The notes under the pieces: generated by a model
Told to the model about the DNA's origin: nothing
Seen by the model: only the letters and a program-made list of their open reading frames with translations
Databases searched by the model: none
Assembly: GCA_947034895.1 (NCBI GenBank)
Contig: OX344764.1
Span: 46,233,348 to 46,297,347, forward strand
Source of the DNA: Rhytidiadelphus loreus
Taxonomy: Eukaryota > Streptophyta > Bryopsida > Hypnales > Hylocomiaceae
Length of the DNA: 64,000 bases
Direction of reading: 5' to 3'
Shown here: one piece after another, positions 23,738-38,033 of the stretch
Position numbering within the stretch: the stretch's first letter is position 1
Layout: every line of letters begins with the position of its first letter
Made by a program: the position numbers and the translations under genes

Positions 23738-24059
23738 GCAAGTTATTTTGGCAACAACTTGGAGTGCAAAACTTTGCAATGATACACTGTCTTGATCAAA
23801 GTGTAGTTGTTTTATATTACATTATAAACTTCTGTAACAAATTTTGAATAGAAATTGTAAAACACATATTGATTGCAGTCAAACTTTGTGAAAATTTTAC
23901 CTCATGATCTGAGACAAGTGAAGTACAAGATCCTATGGTTAGATTTTAAGAAAATTATCTTTTTTGTTTTCTTAAATGAATGCAACAAAACTAGCAGTTT
24001 TGGGTCATGTAAGAAAACATGCTCCATAGGCCTTTGAGCGTGGGGTATTGGGGACTTTC

Positions 24060-24680
24060 TATACCCATGTATTTAAGGGTTTTTTTGGAGGATGCAACAA
24101 TTTTTAGAACTTTTGACTATATGGCTAGAAAGTTATTGTGTAATGTGTAGTTTCCTCTGGAATGTGGTGGGAGTTGGTGAGTTCAAAAACATTCTTGAAG
24201 AATCATTCTCTTAACCAAAAAATTTGAAGTTCATTTTCCATATTTTCTACATACATGGAAAGCTCTGAATATCCCATTTTGATTAACATGATGCAATTTA
24301 TGAGGAGCTTTAGTGGTTGAGGCAATAAGTTGTATGTTATCTACTTTGCAGTAAACTTTAAAGTCTTTGATTGAACTCAATATTCAGTTGTTTGAATTAT
24401 TTAAAAAAAATACCCGAACATGAATTGTTTATAAAAACACTACATCCATTGGGGCGATGTTTTTCAATTCCTTGACTAAATCATTCCCAATGTTGTATTC
24501 CGAATCGTTCCTATGTCTTCCTTATTGTTATTTTTTTTCGTATTTGTTGTCCAATTCCGCATGATCTTAACTTTTACAATTATGTAGCCAGCTTGCATTG
24601 AAAAATGAATCCAACAAAGCATTACCATTTTGGACATTGTTTCAAACAAACACAACCTTGGGAAGTGCAACTGTCCATTT
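24060..24680 (+). repeat. Diverged internal copy of the TTAA-flanked repeat family
   Basis: Blocks such as AACTTTTGACTATATGGC, ATCCCATTTTGATTAACATG and ATGAATCCAACAAAGCA with GTGCAACTGTCC match, with divergence, segments of the element at 53714-55183 and its copies at 34960-35508 and 49768-50431. Terminal sequences were not identified. Confidence 0.5.
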
Positions 24681-24954
24681 TTTTACTTGGCCAAATATAT
24701 GATTATTGTCAATTAAACTTGCAATCCACCCAATAAATAAATTGCATAGATGAGGAAATTGGAAGTCTTAATTGTGTTTTGAGAGAACTCGGGCGGGCAC
24801 TGTATTGACTTCGTAGCAAATAATTAATAATTGCAATCAAAAATATCATGTTGGAAATTAAAAACGAGGACATTCATTACGGCTTTCCTCATAGGTCGAG
24901 CAAACAAAAGGGCCCCTTTCTCTTCTAGTGCTATAACTCAAGTGAACTCATATC

Positions 24955-25083
24955 TTTGGGATTGGAGTTGTTCTTTTGGAACTGCAGTTGATAATACTTT
25001 TATCTTTTAGAACTGCAGTTGATCACACTTTTTTCTTTTGGAACTTGAGTTGATCACACTTTTTTCTTTTGGAATTGGAGATA
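24955..25083 (+). repeat. Tandem repeat, ~40-bp period, three copies
   Basis: The phrase TTTTGGAACTGCAGTTGATC followed by ACACTTTTTTC recurs three times at a period of about 40 bp, with small changes. Confidence 0.8.
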
Positions 25084-26887
25084 TCTCCCGCACCCTTCTA
25101 AAAGCCTATGTTGTCGTGGTTTCTAATTTACATTGAAAAAATTATCATGGGTTCATGCAAGCTTGTAATGGATCATTGCCTACATGGGTCTTTTGCCTAT
25201 CAAAGGCTAGTTTACCTTAGCTAAAAGAAGTTAGTTCAATCAATTGTGTTATGATCCATCTTTAACACTAACAAATCATTCTTCAAGGTTTATGGTTTTT
25301 TATTTATAAGCTTGGCTACTATTCAATGGAAACAAGTTAGTGTATACTCTAAAAGCAACCATCTTCTTCAAATTATACTTATAATTAACTTTGGAATCGA
25401 TATAAGATGGTTCTTAAACTAATCTCTTTAGCCATCGAGTGAATTGAAGAAAAAGTTTTGTTTATTTCAAGAGTTAATCAATCTCTTTAGTTTCCTCACA
25501 TCTCTTTACAAGTTGCAAGTGGACAGATTTTGAGAGACCTATGACAAAAATCTTTGGAAATAGTCATAAAGAAATTCAAAAATTCCTCCAGAATTATTAT
25601 ACCAATTGTATTATATTCCACATCTATTTTTTTCTCTCTAAAAAATGAGCTGAAAATCTTTCCATCTATGGAAAACTATGAAAAAGGTGGACCAACCCTT
25701 AAAGTGGTCACTTTTAGAGTAGAGTATTGCTTATTTTATAGAGAATCAACATTACAAACATTGCAATCCTTGAAGTAACTTCATATAAAGTAGCCTAATA
25801 TCACTCTCAACTCAATTTCTTCTTTATGTGATTAAAGTATATATTTGTGAACAAAAATACCTCCTCAAGTACATGAAGATGGAATTGCAATTTCAATGTT
25901 CTGATAGTAGGCTAAGGTAGCAGCATTATAAAGTGACAAAGAAGTACTCCAAATTAGTAACATTCAGGTTTGGATTCTTATGAAATTTTTTTATGTGATG
26001 ACTCAAGGCACTGATGTAAAATGCTAATTAGTTTTTTCTATATAACCCTTAAATGTGGAGATGTTGCTCTAGAATTGCCCATTCCTAGAAAATCATAATC
26101 AAGTGCTACCAGGAAGATAAGTTTGAAAGTGATATAGAAGAAGAACTTTGTAGACCTTGCATTTTAGATTCCATATTTGTGGTTACATTATCCAATGGTA
26201 TCACCAATATGTATTATAAACTTTGAAAGGAAATTTTTTAAATTTTCTCTAAATTAAATTACAGGCAAAGGTTAATGATTTGTTAAGGGAATTTGTTGGG
26301 ATGCATTTGAAATGAGGTTTTCTTGACTTGGCGATTTTTTGAATTGTTTCTATTACTGAAAGCTATGACCATTTTTGTTAATCAAGTTATAAACTAGAGT
26401 CAATGCAATTTTGGCTTCGTCAATGACTTTACACAATATACATTTGTAATTTTAGAAAAATACTAGGTTGAGATCTCTTGTTCTAATCACAATGTCAATA
26501 AATCATAGAAGTTTGTATTGAAATTATGATGTTCATCATTGCCATGAACACAAAGATGGTAAAGTATTTATTCACCAACTTCAGTTGTAAAGGAAGCATT
26601 GGAAAACATTTATTTTAGCTCACTAAAATTTGCTTGGAGAACTTTATTTGTAGTTCATCAATACCAAATAAAAAAAAGAGGTAAAATGTCGAAACCCATT
26701 GACAATGAACCGAATTTGCTTACAGTAAAATACACATTGGAATGCATAGCAAAATGACTAGAACGTAGTGTAGTAAACGTAGTTGGAGAACATTTGGAAG
26801 TGCTCATATTTTTTCAACATGCTATACCATACTTATGTCTTCTAAAAATGTAGGCCTAATGTAGTTCACTAAAATCTAGAAGATATA

Positions 26888-27885
26888 CACTATAAGAAAA
26901 CAAAGTTTTTTTTTATGTTGCAGAAAACATGGGCTGGCGTCTTTTTTGACGCAGAAGTAATCAGCGTAGATGTCTCCTAAAATCCGTTATAATTGACTAG
27001 CAAAAAACGCGTAACAAACATGTTAAAACGTGTCCGATTTTGGCATGTTTTTTGTTGACGTCAAGAAGAACGTGTGTTTTTAAGCTTCAGAAAACAAGCC
27101 ACGTGGAAGACACGTCACCGACACATCACCTATTTTTGGCGGGCAATGCCACGTGTGAAATTTTTCATCCATCCGGTCAGATCATTTTTGTATCATTTGA
27201 AAATTTTATTGGTGTTTTCTGAGACGTCAAATTAGACATTTTTTGAAACATCAATTGGTACATATAACATATCCTATCTATAAAATGAAGACAAATTAAA
27301 AAATTAAAAAATTAAAAAAAAATGTCAAATTCAACAAAAATTGAAAAAAAATTACCATTTACCTTCAAGTAAATTTCTAATGGTAAAATGAAGGAATTTC
27401 TTCATTAAAATTTAGTGAAAATGAAGGATTTCGAGGATTTACTTATATTCTTTCTCTGCCCACAGAGAGACAAACGATATGGGATAAGTAAAAAAGGAGA
27501 TGTACAATGAATTACGTTTTTTGGAACGTTCCTGCAAACATCTTCAAAGACGTAAACGTCTCACTTGACATCTTTGCCTTTTGCCCGAATTGCATTTTTT
27601 ACCAACGGTCAATACTCTATCGCTGACCGCACTAACTTTTGCAAGTGCAAATTGTAATTAATTTTGACGTGGACAAAGTTGTTGTAAGTGATGTTTTTTG
27701 GGATGTCTTCAAAGATGTACACGTCTCATTTGACATTTGGCGTTCTAATGTTTACAATGCCATGTCTGTATAGACGTCAAAAAAAATTTGCACGACTACG
27801 TACGTTAATTTGAAAACGCAGGACATCTCAAAAAACATGTGCCGTTCTGTGGCTAACTCACCAAAAACGCAGTTTTCTTATAGTG
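26888..27885 (+). mobile_element. Complete 998-bp CACTA-like non-autonomous element
   Basis: Both ends carry the perfect 14-bp inverted repeat CACTATAAGAAAAC (26888-26901 and its complement at 27872-27885). The 3-bp target duplication ATA flanks it (26885-26887 and 27886-27888). The interior has no transposase but repeats GACGTC- and ACATG-containing words with T-runs near both ends, as CACTA elements do. The ends match those at 680 and, more loosely, 33952/38033, so the three form one or two related families mobilised in trans. Confidence 0.93.
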
Positions 27886-27888
27886 ATA

Positions 27889-30800
27889 TGAACTTTTGTC
27901 CTAATGAAAGCACCTTAAAAATTCACTAAATATTTTTCAAGAATTCGTAAATTTATTTTGGTACAGAGGGAGTATAGCAATAAATACTTGAATATGTTTT
28001 CAACACACCTATTTTCAATTGATAAATTCTATGATTTATTCATATGTTATACAAAAAGTTTTCCATGCCAAATTTGATTTCATGACAATTGCGTTCCCTT
28101 ATGCCTTCCATTGTGTACAACCATTAAGGCAGTTCTTCAAGTTCCTATTTACACTATGGTTTTACTTGTCCAAAATTACATTATATTTTGTTGTTATTTC
28201 ATATAAAAGTAACTCTATATAATGCAATTGTATATGTCTTTGGATGGTCATCTTCACTATCGAGAATAATAGAAAGTTTATAGAGAAATAAAAGTATCTA
28301 ATGCCTTTAAGTTAATAATTGTGTAGAAAAATTCCAAAATTATTTTTACACTCATGAATGTATTCATTATTGGTTTTAATACTATTGTATGATTCCTTTA
28401 ACTCACAAAACAAAAAATGCTATCAAACAAGATGTACATGGCTATATATATTGATATTTGTTGAGATCCTCTAAGTTTAAAAATTGCATTGTTATTTTAT
28501 CATTTTTTTCACCTCATTTTCCTTCCTTTTGCAAGGAATTTGTAAACATGTTTGTTTTATTGATTTTCTAATAGTTACAAGTTTAAACTTTTTGAATTGC
28601 TAGTGACTTAGTTTTCTATTTATTATTTGATTGTTGGTTTCAAATTGTACATGACTATAATAAAATTATATATGTAGTATAGTGCTTATAAAATAGATTA
28701 CCTCAAAGATTTATTATTTTGAAAATTGAATTTTTGCAATTCAATTAAAACATCATTAAAGGAATTCTTTATATTTAAGCTATTTTTATAGGAGGATATA
28801 TAGTTGACCCTTTTTCTTAGCCCAAGTTTCATAAAATATGTAAACTTTAAAATAGAAAAGTAAGACCAAATTTTATACATCCATTTTTGTATTATTGACA
28901 ATTGGATATTATAGAAATTTAATTTAGTTGAATTTAGATGTTTAATAGATTGGAAAACAATTCTATAATATTATTCCAATTCATCAATCAATTTAAGTCT
29001 AATATTAGCAATTGCTGCTTGCTTTGGGAAGTGTATATTAGATTTATAATTTATAATTTTATAATTATCTTTATATTCTTAAAATTAAAATCTTTTGAAA
29101 TATGTTGATTTATTGTACGTGTATATATATAATATGTTGTGGCAAAATTTTGAGTTTTTTATAATTTGGTCATAGCAAAAGAACATTAACGTTATAAAAA
29201 ATGAAAGCTCGCAAAATCACAAAATCTGAGATATCTAGTGAAGTTTGAAGCCAAAATAAGCACTGAAAATGCCTCCTCTCTAATGTCACTACATCAATTC
29301 ACTCTAATATTCATTCCTTTGAGGAACCATTGTATTTTTGTAACATGAAAGAGTTTCAAGAGTTTGAAGATGTGATATTAGACAAGTCATTCTGTTATTG
29401 TTATAATATAGAATTTGAAAATGTCAATTTAAACATGCCATTTTATTAATGTCATAGTATAGAATTTGAAAATGTGATATTGTAGAAGTCCTCATGATTT
29501 TAGTAGTATGATGTGCCCTAATAACACCCAAACAAACCATTAGAATAGACAAGAACTTTTGGATTCACATAATAACAACCCTATTTTTAAACCAACAAAC
29601 TTGAAGATACTATGGTAAAAATTGCCCATTTTTTTTCCCCACATTTTTGTGCTTGCACTAGAAACTCGGGTGGGGGGGGTCACTTAGACTGTCCATTAAA
29701 AACCACGTGCGAACAAAACTTGAGACCCCCTATTTATTTTTTGAATTTTAAATAAAATGAAATTAAAAAAATATAAATAGATTTTCCTACTTAGGAAGTT
29801 TATGTTTTGAATTATTGATATTTTTAGAGTTTAATAATAATTAGTTACAAATTTTTGAAGTAAAAAGATACACTGTAGAATTGAAAAATAACTTTCACAC
29901 CCCTATATTATATGAGAAAAAAATGTCTAAAAAATGTCTAAAAAATGTCTAAAAAATTCCTAAAAATAACTCTCTATTGAAAGCTCATTTTGAGTTGAAT
30001 ATAGATATAGTGGTCATCTAAATGTGTTCTCTAAAAATATTTGAGTAAAAAAACATGCCATTTTAGTGCATTTTTAACCCCTTCTAGAAATCATTCCATA
30101 TTTGATTTGAGTTTGAAGTTTTGGGAGTAGAATCCTATAGTCATTAGTGAAGAATGCTCAAAATTTGAAAAAATATTAGAAACCACTTGTTTGCATGTGG
30201 TTTAGGGTAGTAGAACTAAGTGCACCCCCCAAGACTAGAAATGGTAGTTCAAGAGTGTATTTTCCAGGGAAAAAAAAATAAAGGATTATAATGAAGATAC
30301 AAATTGTTCCTAGTAGTTATAATAGAAATATGAAAGCACCTCCCATTTTGTTTACTAATGAAAGTAACCTCATGAAAGTAACCTCAATTTAGCATGAAGT
30401 CTTAGTAGTCAATACCATCCGAAATATGGAAACCCATTATTAGGTTCCATTAAGAATGGAGCAAAGAGGAGGAACTCATGTTTTTTAAATAGAATGCCGA
30501 ATGCCTAGATGTGTCCAACATGCATGTACACACGTCCCATATCCTGTTAGCAGAATTACAAATCCTAATGCACATGAAAAAAATTGTTTGAATTGTAGAG
30601 AGCCCTTGATCCAACACTGGAAATAAGGAAAATGTGAACCCCACGATGTGAGCATTCACCTTCATCATCTTTCAGATTTTTTATTTTCTTAAAAGACCCA
30701 AAGTGGAAATGTAAAATTTTACAGTGGTGCTCCAAATTACAATATTCATCCACAATTTGGCAGTTTCATGTAGGATTGTCTGAAATTGGCATATTCTCTG

Positions 30801-31930
30801 GTGTTTTTTAGGTAGATTCTTTTTTCTGGTGCAGTGTAGCACCAAGAATAAAATAAAAAAACTAGATCTCCTATTGGTCTAGTTCTCTATCACTGCGTGC
30901 TTGTTTCTTCTGCTTCGTATGCTTGCTTCTTGTATTCTTCATGGTCGTTGTGTTCCTCCCCCCTTGGCAAGCACAACATTTGTGTTTGGCAAGAGTCGAT
31001 TCCTCATTTTTATGAAGAAGCATCTGCATACTTTCAAATGACCAAGCATGCTAGTAGGCCGCGAGTACGCTGAGCTGTTCCAGAAAGGTGTGTTTTGTAG
31101 AAATAGGGTTTTGTTGGCAAAGGTCGTAGCTCCATCTGTCATTGAAGGTTTGCAGCTTCGGAAGTTTGGGATCTTCAACCTCACAGTTAAGAATGCTTCA
31201 TTAGTTAGTTTGACACAAGCTAAGTTCTCTCGGTTTGTTTGAAGGTTTGAATATGTACAACAATCTTGCATCATGTACTATTTGTGGGATAGTGCGGAGC
31301 TTGGATCATGCCCACGATGGAGCTGTGAGTAAACAACAACCATGTGGTGCAAGTCAAGATAGACTAGACCGAGAACCACTTCGCTCTTCAAGTCTGGCAT
31401 TTGAGATTTCTGAAGGAATTTGGGAGCATTTTGGAGTATTTTGTTGCTTGTGTATGCAACGTCTTCAAGTTTTCACAAGTATAGGTGCATACTAAAAGAA
31501 TTATTGTTTCTGTTTTTGCTGAGTCTGAGTCATTTTGAACAAACATTCATGAAGAGAGTGTTTTTAAGATGGTTTGAAATTTGTTGTTGAGTGCATCAGA
31601 AGTTGTACGTGCACTTAGAATTGTTTCAATGAGTAGTACTTCAGTGAGGTTTCAAGTTGTCTTTTGTTGGGGTCTTGAAGGAACTATTTGAAGTTGAATT
31701 GTATATCAAATTTAGAAGTAAAGATTATTAGCTGTAATGATTAGAAACTATATGCAACTCTAGGTTACTTCAATGTTGGGTCTTTTGACAAGATGCATTG
31801 CACTTGAATTTAAAGCTTGCATAGTGATGAAGAACATGTTAGTAGATTTTTGGTTTTGTGAACATTTGATTAGCATTTCAAAAATATAATGCTTCAAATA
31901 ATGTGCAGATTTTTTGAATTTATTATCAAA
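27889..31930. other. AT-rich spacer
   Basis: No coding region recognised. Short tandem copies of AAAAAATGTCT occur at 29920-29957. A less AT-rich patch at about 30890-31480 has small ORFs on both strands and may be the 5' part of the transposase gene downstream, including an intron ending in TGTGCAG near 31902-31908. Confidence 0.45.
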
Positions 31931-33951
31931 ATGGAACATCAAGTTTTTCGACGAAACAGGAGAGTTTGGTGTGTGTGTAGCGTTTGCAGGGTATTAGATG
32001 GTGGTGGAAGATTTCTTTCTCACACTTTTGCAAATTATCATGCAAAAAGAGATGCAATTCTGCAAACAAGAACCATTAATATGGATCTTGGTGTGAACAA
32101 TGACATTGTTGAAGATCAAGATGATCAAGCATGTGATACTAGTAGCTCTAGTAGTAATTGTCCTCCTGATTTTGAGATTGAAAATGAAGATGTAGCACTT
32201 GTTCATGAAGAAGTTTTATTGGAAGGTGCTAACAATGTTGAAAGACACACAGTGGAATCTGCACTTCTAGTAAAGCTAATTGACATCCAGAAAATGTGGG
32301 ACAATCATGAGGTGTCTTTGGAATTGCAAGGACATATGCTGAATGAATTTTGGAGGGGATTCAATAGAGGCGAAATAGCATTAGAGAAGCAAAGCCTTGA
32401 AAGGCTGCTTTCTCAAGTGACGCCAAATTGGAATGGACAGTTGGAAGGGATGCGAGCACCTTCATCTTGGGCGAAATTGGTGAGTACATATTCAGCATTG
32501 GGTATGATAAAACCTAAAAGATGGAAGATGTGTGTTGGGACGGAGGAATTTGCTCATGAGCCAAATGTTTTTCCTCCAAGCACTGAGGACATTTATACCA
32601 CAAGTCACATAGTACAATGTCAATGTGTTCCACCTTTGAACAAAAGAGATTGTTCAACGCATGCTGAGATATGCACAAATTGCAATACCATGAGGAAAAA
32701 CATGATATCTTTTGACTACTTGCCAATTGCGGAACAACTTGCCCTTCTCATGCGTTCTTCTGCACACTGTATAGATATTTTGACAATGTGGAGAAACAAA
32801 TCAAGGTGGATGAGCAAAGATGTCTTACAATGGCCTATTGAAATAAAGGATTTTTTGGATGGTCAGAAAGTGCGGATTTATGAAGCTTTTTGGAACCCTA
32901 CTTGTTATTGGGAGCTCCCTGTCATTTGTCCGCAATGTGAGATGGCCCACAAGTCTTTTCCGAGGTTATGTGATGGAAAGACTTGGGATGAGGCAATGCA
33001 AATGTATTATTTTCGCTGCAGGCGGTGCCGACAGTACATTACAGCACTGAGAATCAAATGCAGAGGTGCGTACTTTTAGTTTGTTTTATGTCTACTAATA
33101 CTTTTACTGGAAGTGCTTGTAGAAATTATGTATTCAAGAAATGCAAATTTATGCTTCTTAATTGCTTTGTAATTTGTAGGAGCTCATCATTTGCTGAATT
33201 GATAACCTATATGTGCAGGTGATCCACGAAATATTGCACTGGGAATTCATGGGGATGGTTTTTTGACCTCAAAACGAGGCAATAGAAGTTATTGGTCTGT
33301 TTCAGCGAATGTGTTGAATGCAAAAAAAGGAGGACTACTACAAAATTTACTTGTCCTTTTTATTCCACTTCATTCTCAAAGTGATTCAATTCGTGCAAGA
33401 ATGAATGATGCTAAGTGTGCATTTTTGCACCCTTTAGTAGAGGACTTGAAACATCTATTTGTAGAAGGTTTTCAAGCAAATTTTCAAGTTCCAAATCGTT
33501 ACATAAGTAAACATCTACCTCAAATGCAAGATGGACGTGTAACCATACGGGTAATGCTTATATTAGTCATAGGCGACCATCCAGCCCAATGCAGGATTGG
33601 CCAATTGAAGTCATCTGGGAAATTGGCATGCCTCAAATGTGTTATGCATACCTCATTAAATGAACAAGGGCAATATGTATATGATCAAAATCGAATCCAA
33701 GTACATCTCTCAATCTTTGCATTGTATTTGGAACTTCTTAATTTCATTTGATTATGAGTGTCTTTCACTATTATGTATTCTCAGTCTTTGTTGTATAACA
33801 TATACAACCATTTGTGCAAGTTTATGATCCCCCACGAAGACACACAACAAATCAATTGTTTCAAAGTATTTGTGATTGGAAGCGAGCAGTTGCGAAGGAA
33901 AATATATGTCAAGAAACTGGCATTTCTGGAGAATCAATTCTATGGAATTTA

Positions 33952-36900
33952 CACTAGAAGAAACCTGTGCTTTTTGTAACATGCCTATAACGTGGTAGGC
34001 ATGTTTGTATGGACATTAGATGCGTCAACTTGGATATCAAAAAAAATGCGTCAAGATTGACAAGCCGAAAAACATGCAAAATTACAGAAAACATGATAAG
34101 AATTGAAGAAGATTTAGGAGGATGTCTTAGAAAACATGGTCTTTTAAAATGTTAAGAAGTTGCCATGTGGCTGCCACATGTGTGCCACCTCAGCAATGAC
34201 GGGGCAGTGAATGCCACATAAGCTACTTTTTCATCCATTCTTTGGATGACGTTAGCCATGACATCACCACCACATGTCAAGTGAACTTTGTAGTAGTTCA
34301 GAATTTTGACATGTTCATTGTATTGTGTCCAATCTGAAGTCCAAAAAGACATCTTCTGTGACATGCACATGTTTCCTTTGATGTTTACAATTAAATCATT
34401 TACATTGTCCCTTATGCTACGGCATGTCCTTTGCAAAATGGATGTCCACCAAGACATCCACATGTTTTTTGGGACATCAACTACAGCATTCACATGTTTT
34501 TGAAGACATCAATTGAGATAACTAACTACATTCATACACAATACACCATATTTCTTGCACAATACAAAATACATTAAAAATATAACATACATTATACAAC
34601 ATACATCATTTACACAACATACATTATACAACAATTACAATACACCATACATAATACACTATATTTGGGAATTTATTGTGAGTATATTGAAATGAAAACA
34701 CAAGCTTATATAGAAGTGGGGTGGTAGGAAGTATGGCAAACCATATGGGATATGTAGAGCGTGTAGTTTGTATTAAAAGTAAAATTTCAAAGATGAACAT
34801 GAGATGAACACGGCAATGCTTCATTTGATGTCTATGAAAACATTTGGATGTCTCAATAGACATTGCAAAAATGTCTCTAGAAACATTTGAATTGATGTCC
34901 CTAGAAAACAACTCAAAAAACATGTAGACATCTTAGTCAATGTCTCAAAAAATAGAATAAAAATTCTCAAATGTTGTAGAAGTATATATCAACTTTTTCA
35001 TAAATTTTCAAATGTTGTAGATTTTTAATTACAACATTACAACCATTGGATTTTCATTTTTCAATTCCATAAATAAATTGTTAACAATTTAGTATTTTGA
35101 ATCATCCCCTACATCTTTCTACTTACTATTTTTTTCCTATATGTTTTACAATTCCAAAAAATCTGAATTTTTTAAAGCATATAGACAACTTAACTTGAAG
35201 AATGATTCCACAGAGTTGCAACCATTTTGGACAATTTTGCATAATGATCTGACCTTGTGAAGTGCATCTGCCCAGATTTTCGCAGGGGCAAAAAAAAGAA
35301 TTTTGTCACTTCAAACTCTAATATCTTACAATCTACAAGGTAGAAATTTTTGAAATTTTTTGCACATCTTCTCAAACTAGCATACTACAAGATCGTATGG
35401 TTACATGTGTCAAAAAAAGTTTTTTTTTCAGAAATTTGGTACTTATATAAAAAAAATGGCAGTTTTTGAGCATTTTTTGGTGATAACATAGTCAAGGAAC
35501 TTTAGGGGTTAAGTTATTTCAACCGAACTTTGAAATAGAGTTGAATTTTATTAAAATTTTGATGAAATATTAAGTTTTCATCATAGTTATTGAATTTCAT
35601 TGGAATTTAAATCACATTCAAAATCAAATTATACCTATTAAAAATTTCAATTGATTAAAATTCAAACTTTGAATTTATACTCTATAGAAAACTCCAAATG
35701 ATTTTGATAGATTTTGGAAGATTTTAAAATATTCTAATACAATTTGAATTGTAAAATCCCTAAAATATGAACTATTTTCAAATGTCCTATTTTTAGTATT
35801 CTTGAAAATTGTTTTTCCTACTTTTTACAAATTAAAATGTCAAAGTACCTATCTTCATGAGATTCTGCACTTTTCCAGTTTTTCCACTCACAATTTTTTT
35901 TTATGCTATTCCTTCCTAGGGTATCTTTTTTGTAAAGGTGTATACATTGGACATATTTTTCATGTTTCTTTCAAATTGTTTTTCTAATAAAGAAGTATTT
36001 TAGCCAAAAATTATGAGGACTATGCAAATGCTACAAAAATAAGGTTTTTTCTTGCAATGACCCCAAAGTCTGTCTACACCTTTGTTCGTAGTATGTATCA
36101 AACTCCATCTATGTGTACAAAGGAAATGAGAGAAAATGTATTTCTTTTAAAAGATTTTGTATACTTTGAATTTTTTTAAAAGATAGCAAGAGCACATGAA
36201 ATGGAAGTCATCAATGTCAATTGATAGTGCAAGTATTATACAAAAGTAATTGAACCTAAAATGTACTAAAATTGTGACATTTAATGTATGAAAAAACTTC
36301 TAATTTGTCTTACAGAAGAATGTAAAGTTCTAGAGATGCAACTCTTGTATGATATGCAAGGGTCAATGGCATTAGAACGGATTACAAGACAACTTCTATA
36401 GAAAAGTATATGAAATTAGATTGATCAAGAAGGTACATGAGGACCAATTAGAAAAAGATGAAATGTAGAAAAAATTGACTTATATATTTAAAATAAAATA
36501 TAAATAAAATATATATATATATATATAAATAAAAAATAAAAAAAATAAAAAATATATATATGAAGAATAAAAAGATGTATGTGGAGTTTTTTAAAATCCA
36601 TAGAAGGAGTTCCCTCCAATTGAAATTAACATTTGTTTGTAATGTTCTATTTCTTTTTTAAATTACTGAGAACACCAAACAGTTGGGTAGATTTTGGTAT
36701 GATGCATGCATTAAAAAAATTCATGTAATAAGTTTTTGAATACTACTATTGTCTTTGAAGAATATACATGTCATGTATATGAATACGATTTTGGATTTTT
36801 GGTTGGAAGGGCTACGAGCAATTTTTACATTATAGCAAATTACATTCATTGAGATTGAAGAAAAATGCATTATAAGTAATTATAATGAATGGTATATAAT

Positions 36901-38033
36901 ATGAGAGTTGCTTATCTAGGTGTGAAATGGATTGTATAGTCCCCTTGTGGTATGAAATGGATATTGATTATGCTCAAACACACTTAATATTCAACTTGAT
37001 TTGTGGATAGTTTTTCTAAAGAAAAAATGACATAGTCGCTTTTTCAAAACAAAGTTCTTTATTCAATCAATGACCAACACTAGAAGTGACGACAATGGAA
37101 GCCCTTCTTGTAGATGTAGTGCAATAAAATCCCCCCATTGAATAGAAATAAAAACAAATGCTAGGAATTATTTTTGTGCACTTTCTAATTAAAAATATAG
37201 TGGAATCTTTCATCTTTGTAAATGGATGTCTTTTGTGGAAGGTGGGGGTTGACTTTTTGTTTGGATGAACATCACATTTTCTTACAAAAATTACTTCTAT
37301 GATACATTTATGAACTATCAATATTGTAGTATTATATTAGGGATAGAGGAATTATTGTAAACAATTTGAATACAATGAAAATAAGAGTTCATTTATTCCT
37401 ATAAGTTGTTGATGTATATGAACATAATTTGAAAAGTCCGCTCATGCTTTGAAGCTTCCAGTACGACATATACACATGAATCGTAAGATCGGAAGTGAAG
37501 CGTAGTACATCGTACTTGGCATATGAAATTCTAAAGGATTTAGACATATTTCCAATAATTATGTTTATGTACACACATGCTTATAGAAGAGATGCCAACA
37601 GATTTTGTGCTTCATGAAATCCTAACTAAAAAATAGTAAATAGTAGCTTCATCATCCATTCATGAAAGGGTTTTTTGGAAGACTCCCAAGCAGCTACCCT
37701 TCTCCTATGATTTTCAGATTGGGTTAACATTTTACATGGATGTCCAATAACTCCTGGAAATTTACTTGTAGTGAAATTGATTGACTTTGCCAACATGGCA
37801 TTGTCATTTTGTTTTGCATATCACAAAAAACATGACAACATTTTTTTGGATGTCTTGCAAAATATACTTGTTTTTTGTATAATGCCCATGTTTTTTCATG
37901 GACATGTACACGTTTTTTGCAATGTCCATCGGAATTTGCCACCCATTGGTTCAAACTTTGTGATGCCGTCCTGTTTGCAAAAACATGCCGTGTTTTTTGT
38001 TGCCATCACAAAAAACGTGGGTTTCTTATAGTA
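33952..38033 (+). mobile_element. 4,082-bp CACTA-like non-autonomous element inside tnp2 gene
   Basis: The left end CACTAGAAGAAACC (33952-33965) and the complement of the right end (TACTATAAGAAACC, 38020-38033) form a slightly decayed inverted repeat. The 3-bp target duplication TTA lies at 33949-33951 and 38034-38036. Removing the element and one TTA joins the coding frame exactly at that Leu codon. The subterminal regions carry ACATGTTTTTTG- and GATGTC-like repeats (34290-34510, 37780-37930) shared with the elements at 1-680 and 26888-27885. No transposase was found inside. It contains a fragment of the TTAA-flanked family (34960-35508) and short tandem ATACA-rich repeats at 34525-34665. 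Confidence 0.9.
34960..35508 (+). repeat. 3' fragment of the TTAA-flanked repeat family
   Basis: Matches the right half of the element at 53714-55183 through blocks such as TACTTACTATTTTTTTCCTA and CTTGTGAAGTGCATCTGCCC. It ends in CTTTAGGGG immediately before TTAA (35509-35512), the complement of the family's left end CCCCTAAAG. The left half is missing. Confidence 0.7.

Larger units (their letters stand above)
23738..26887. other. AT-rich spacer with repeat fragments
   Basis: No coding region recognised. It holds a diverged copy of the TTAA-flanked repeat family (24060-24680) and a short tandem repeat (24955-25083). The remainder is AT-rich with no visible structure. Confidence 0.5.
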
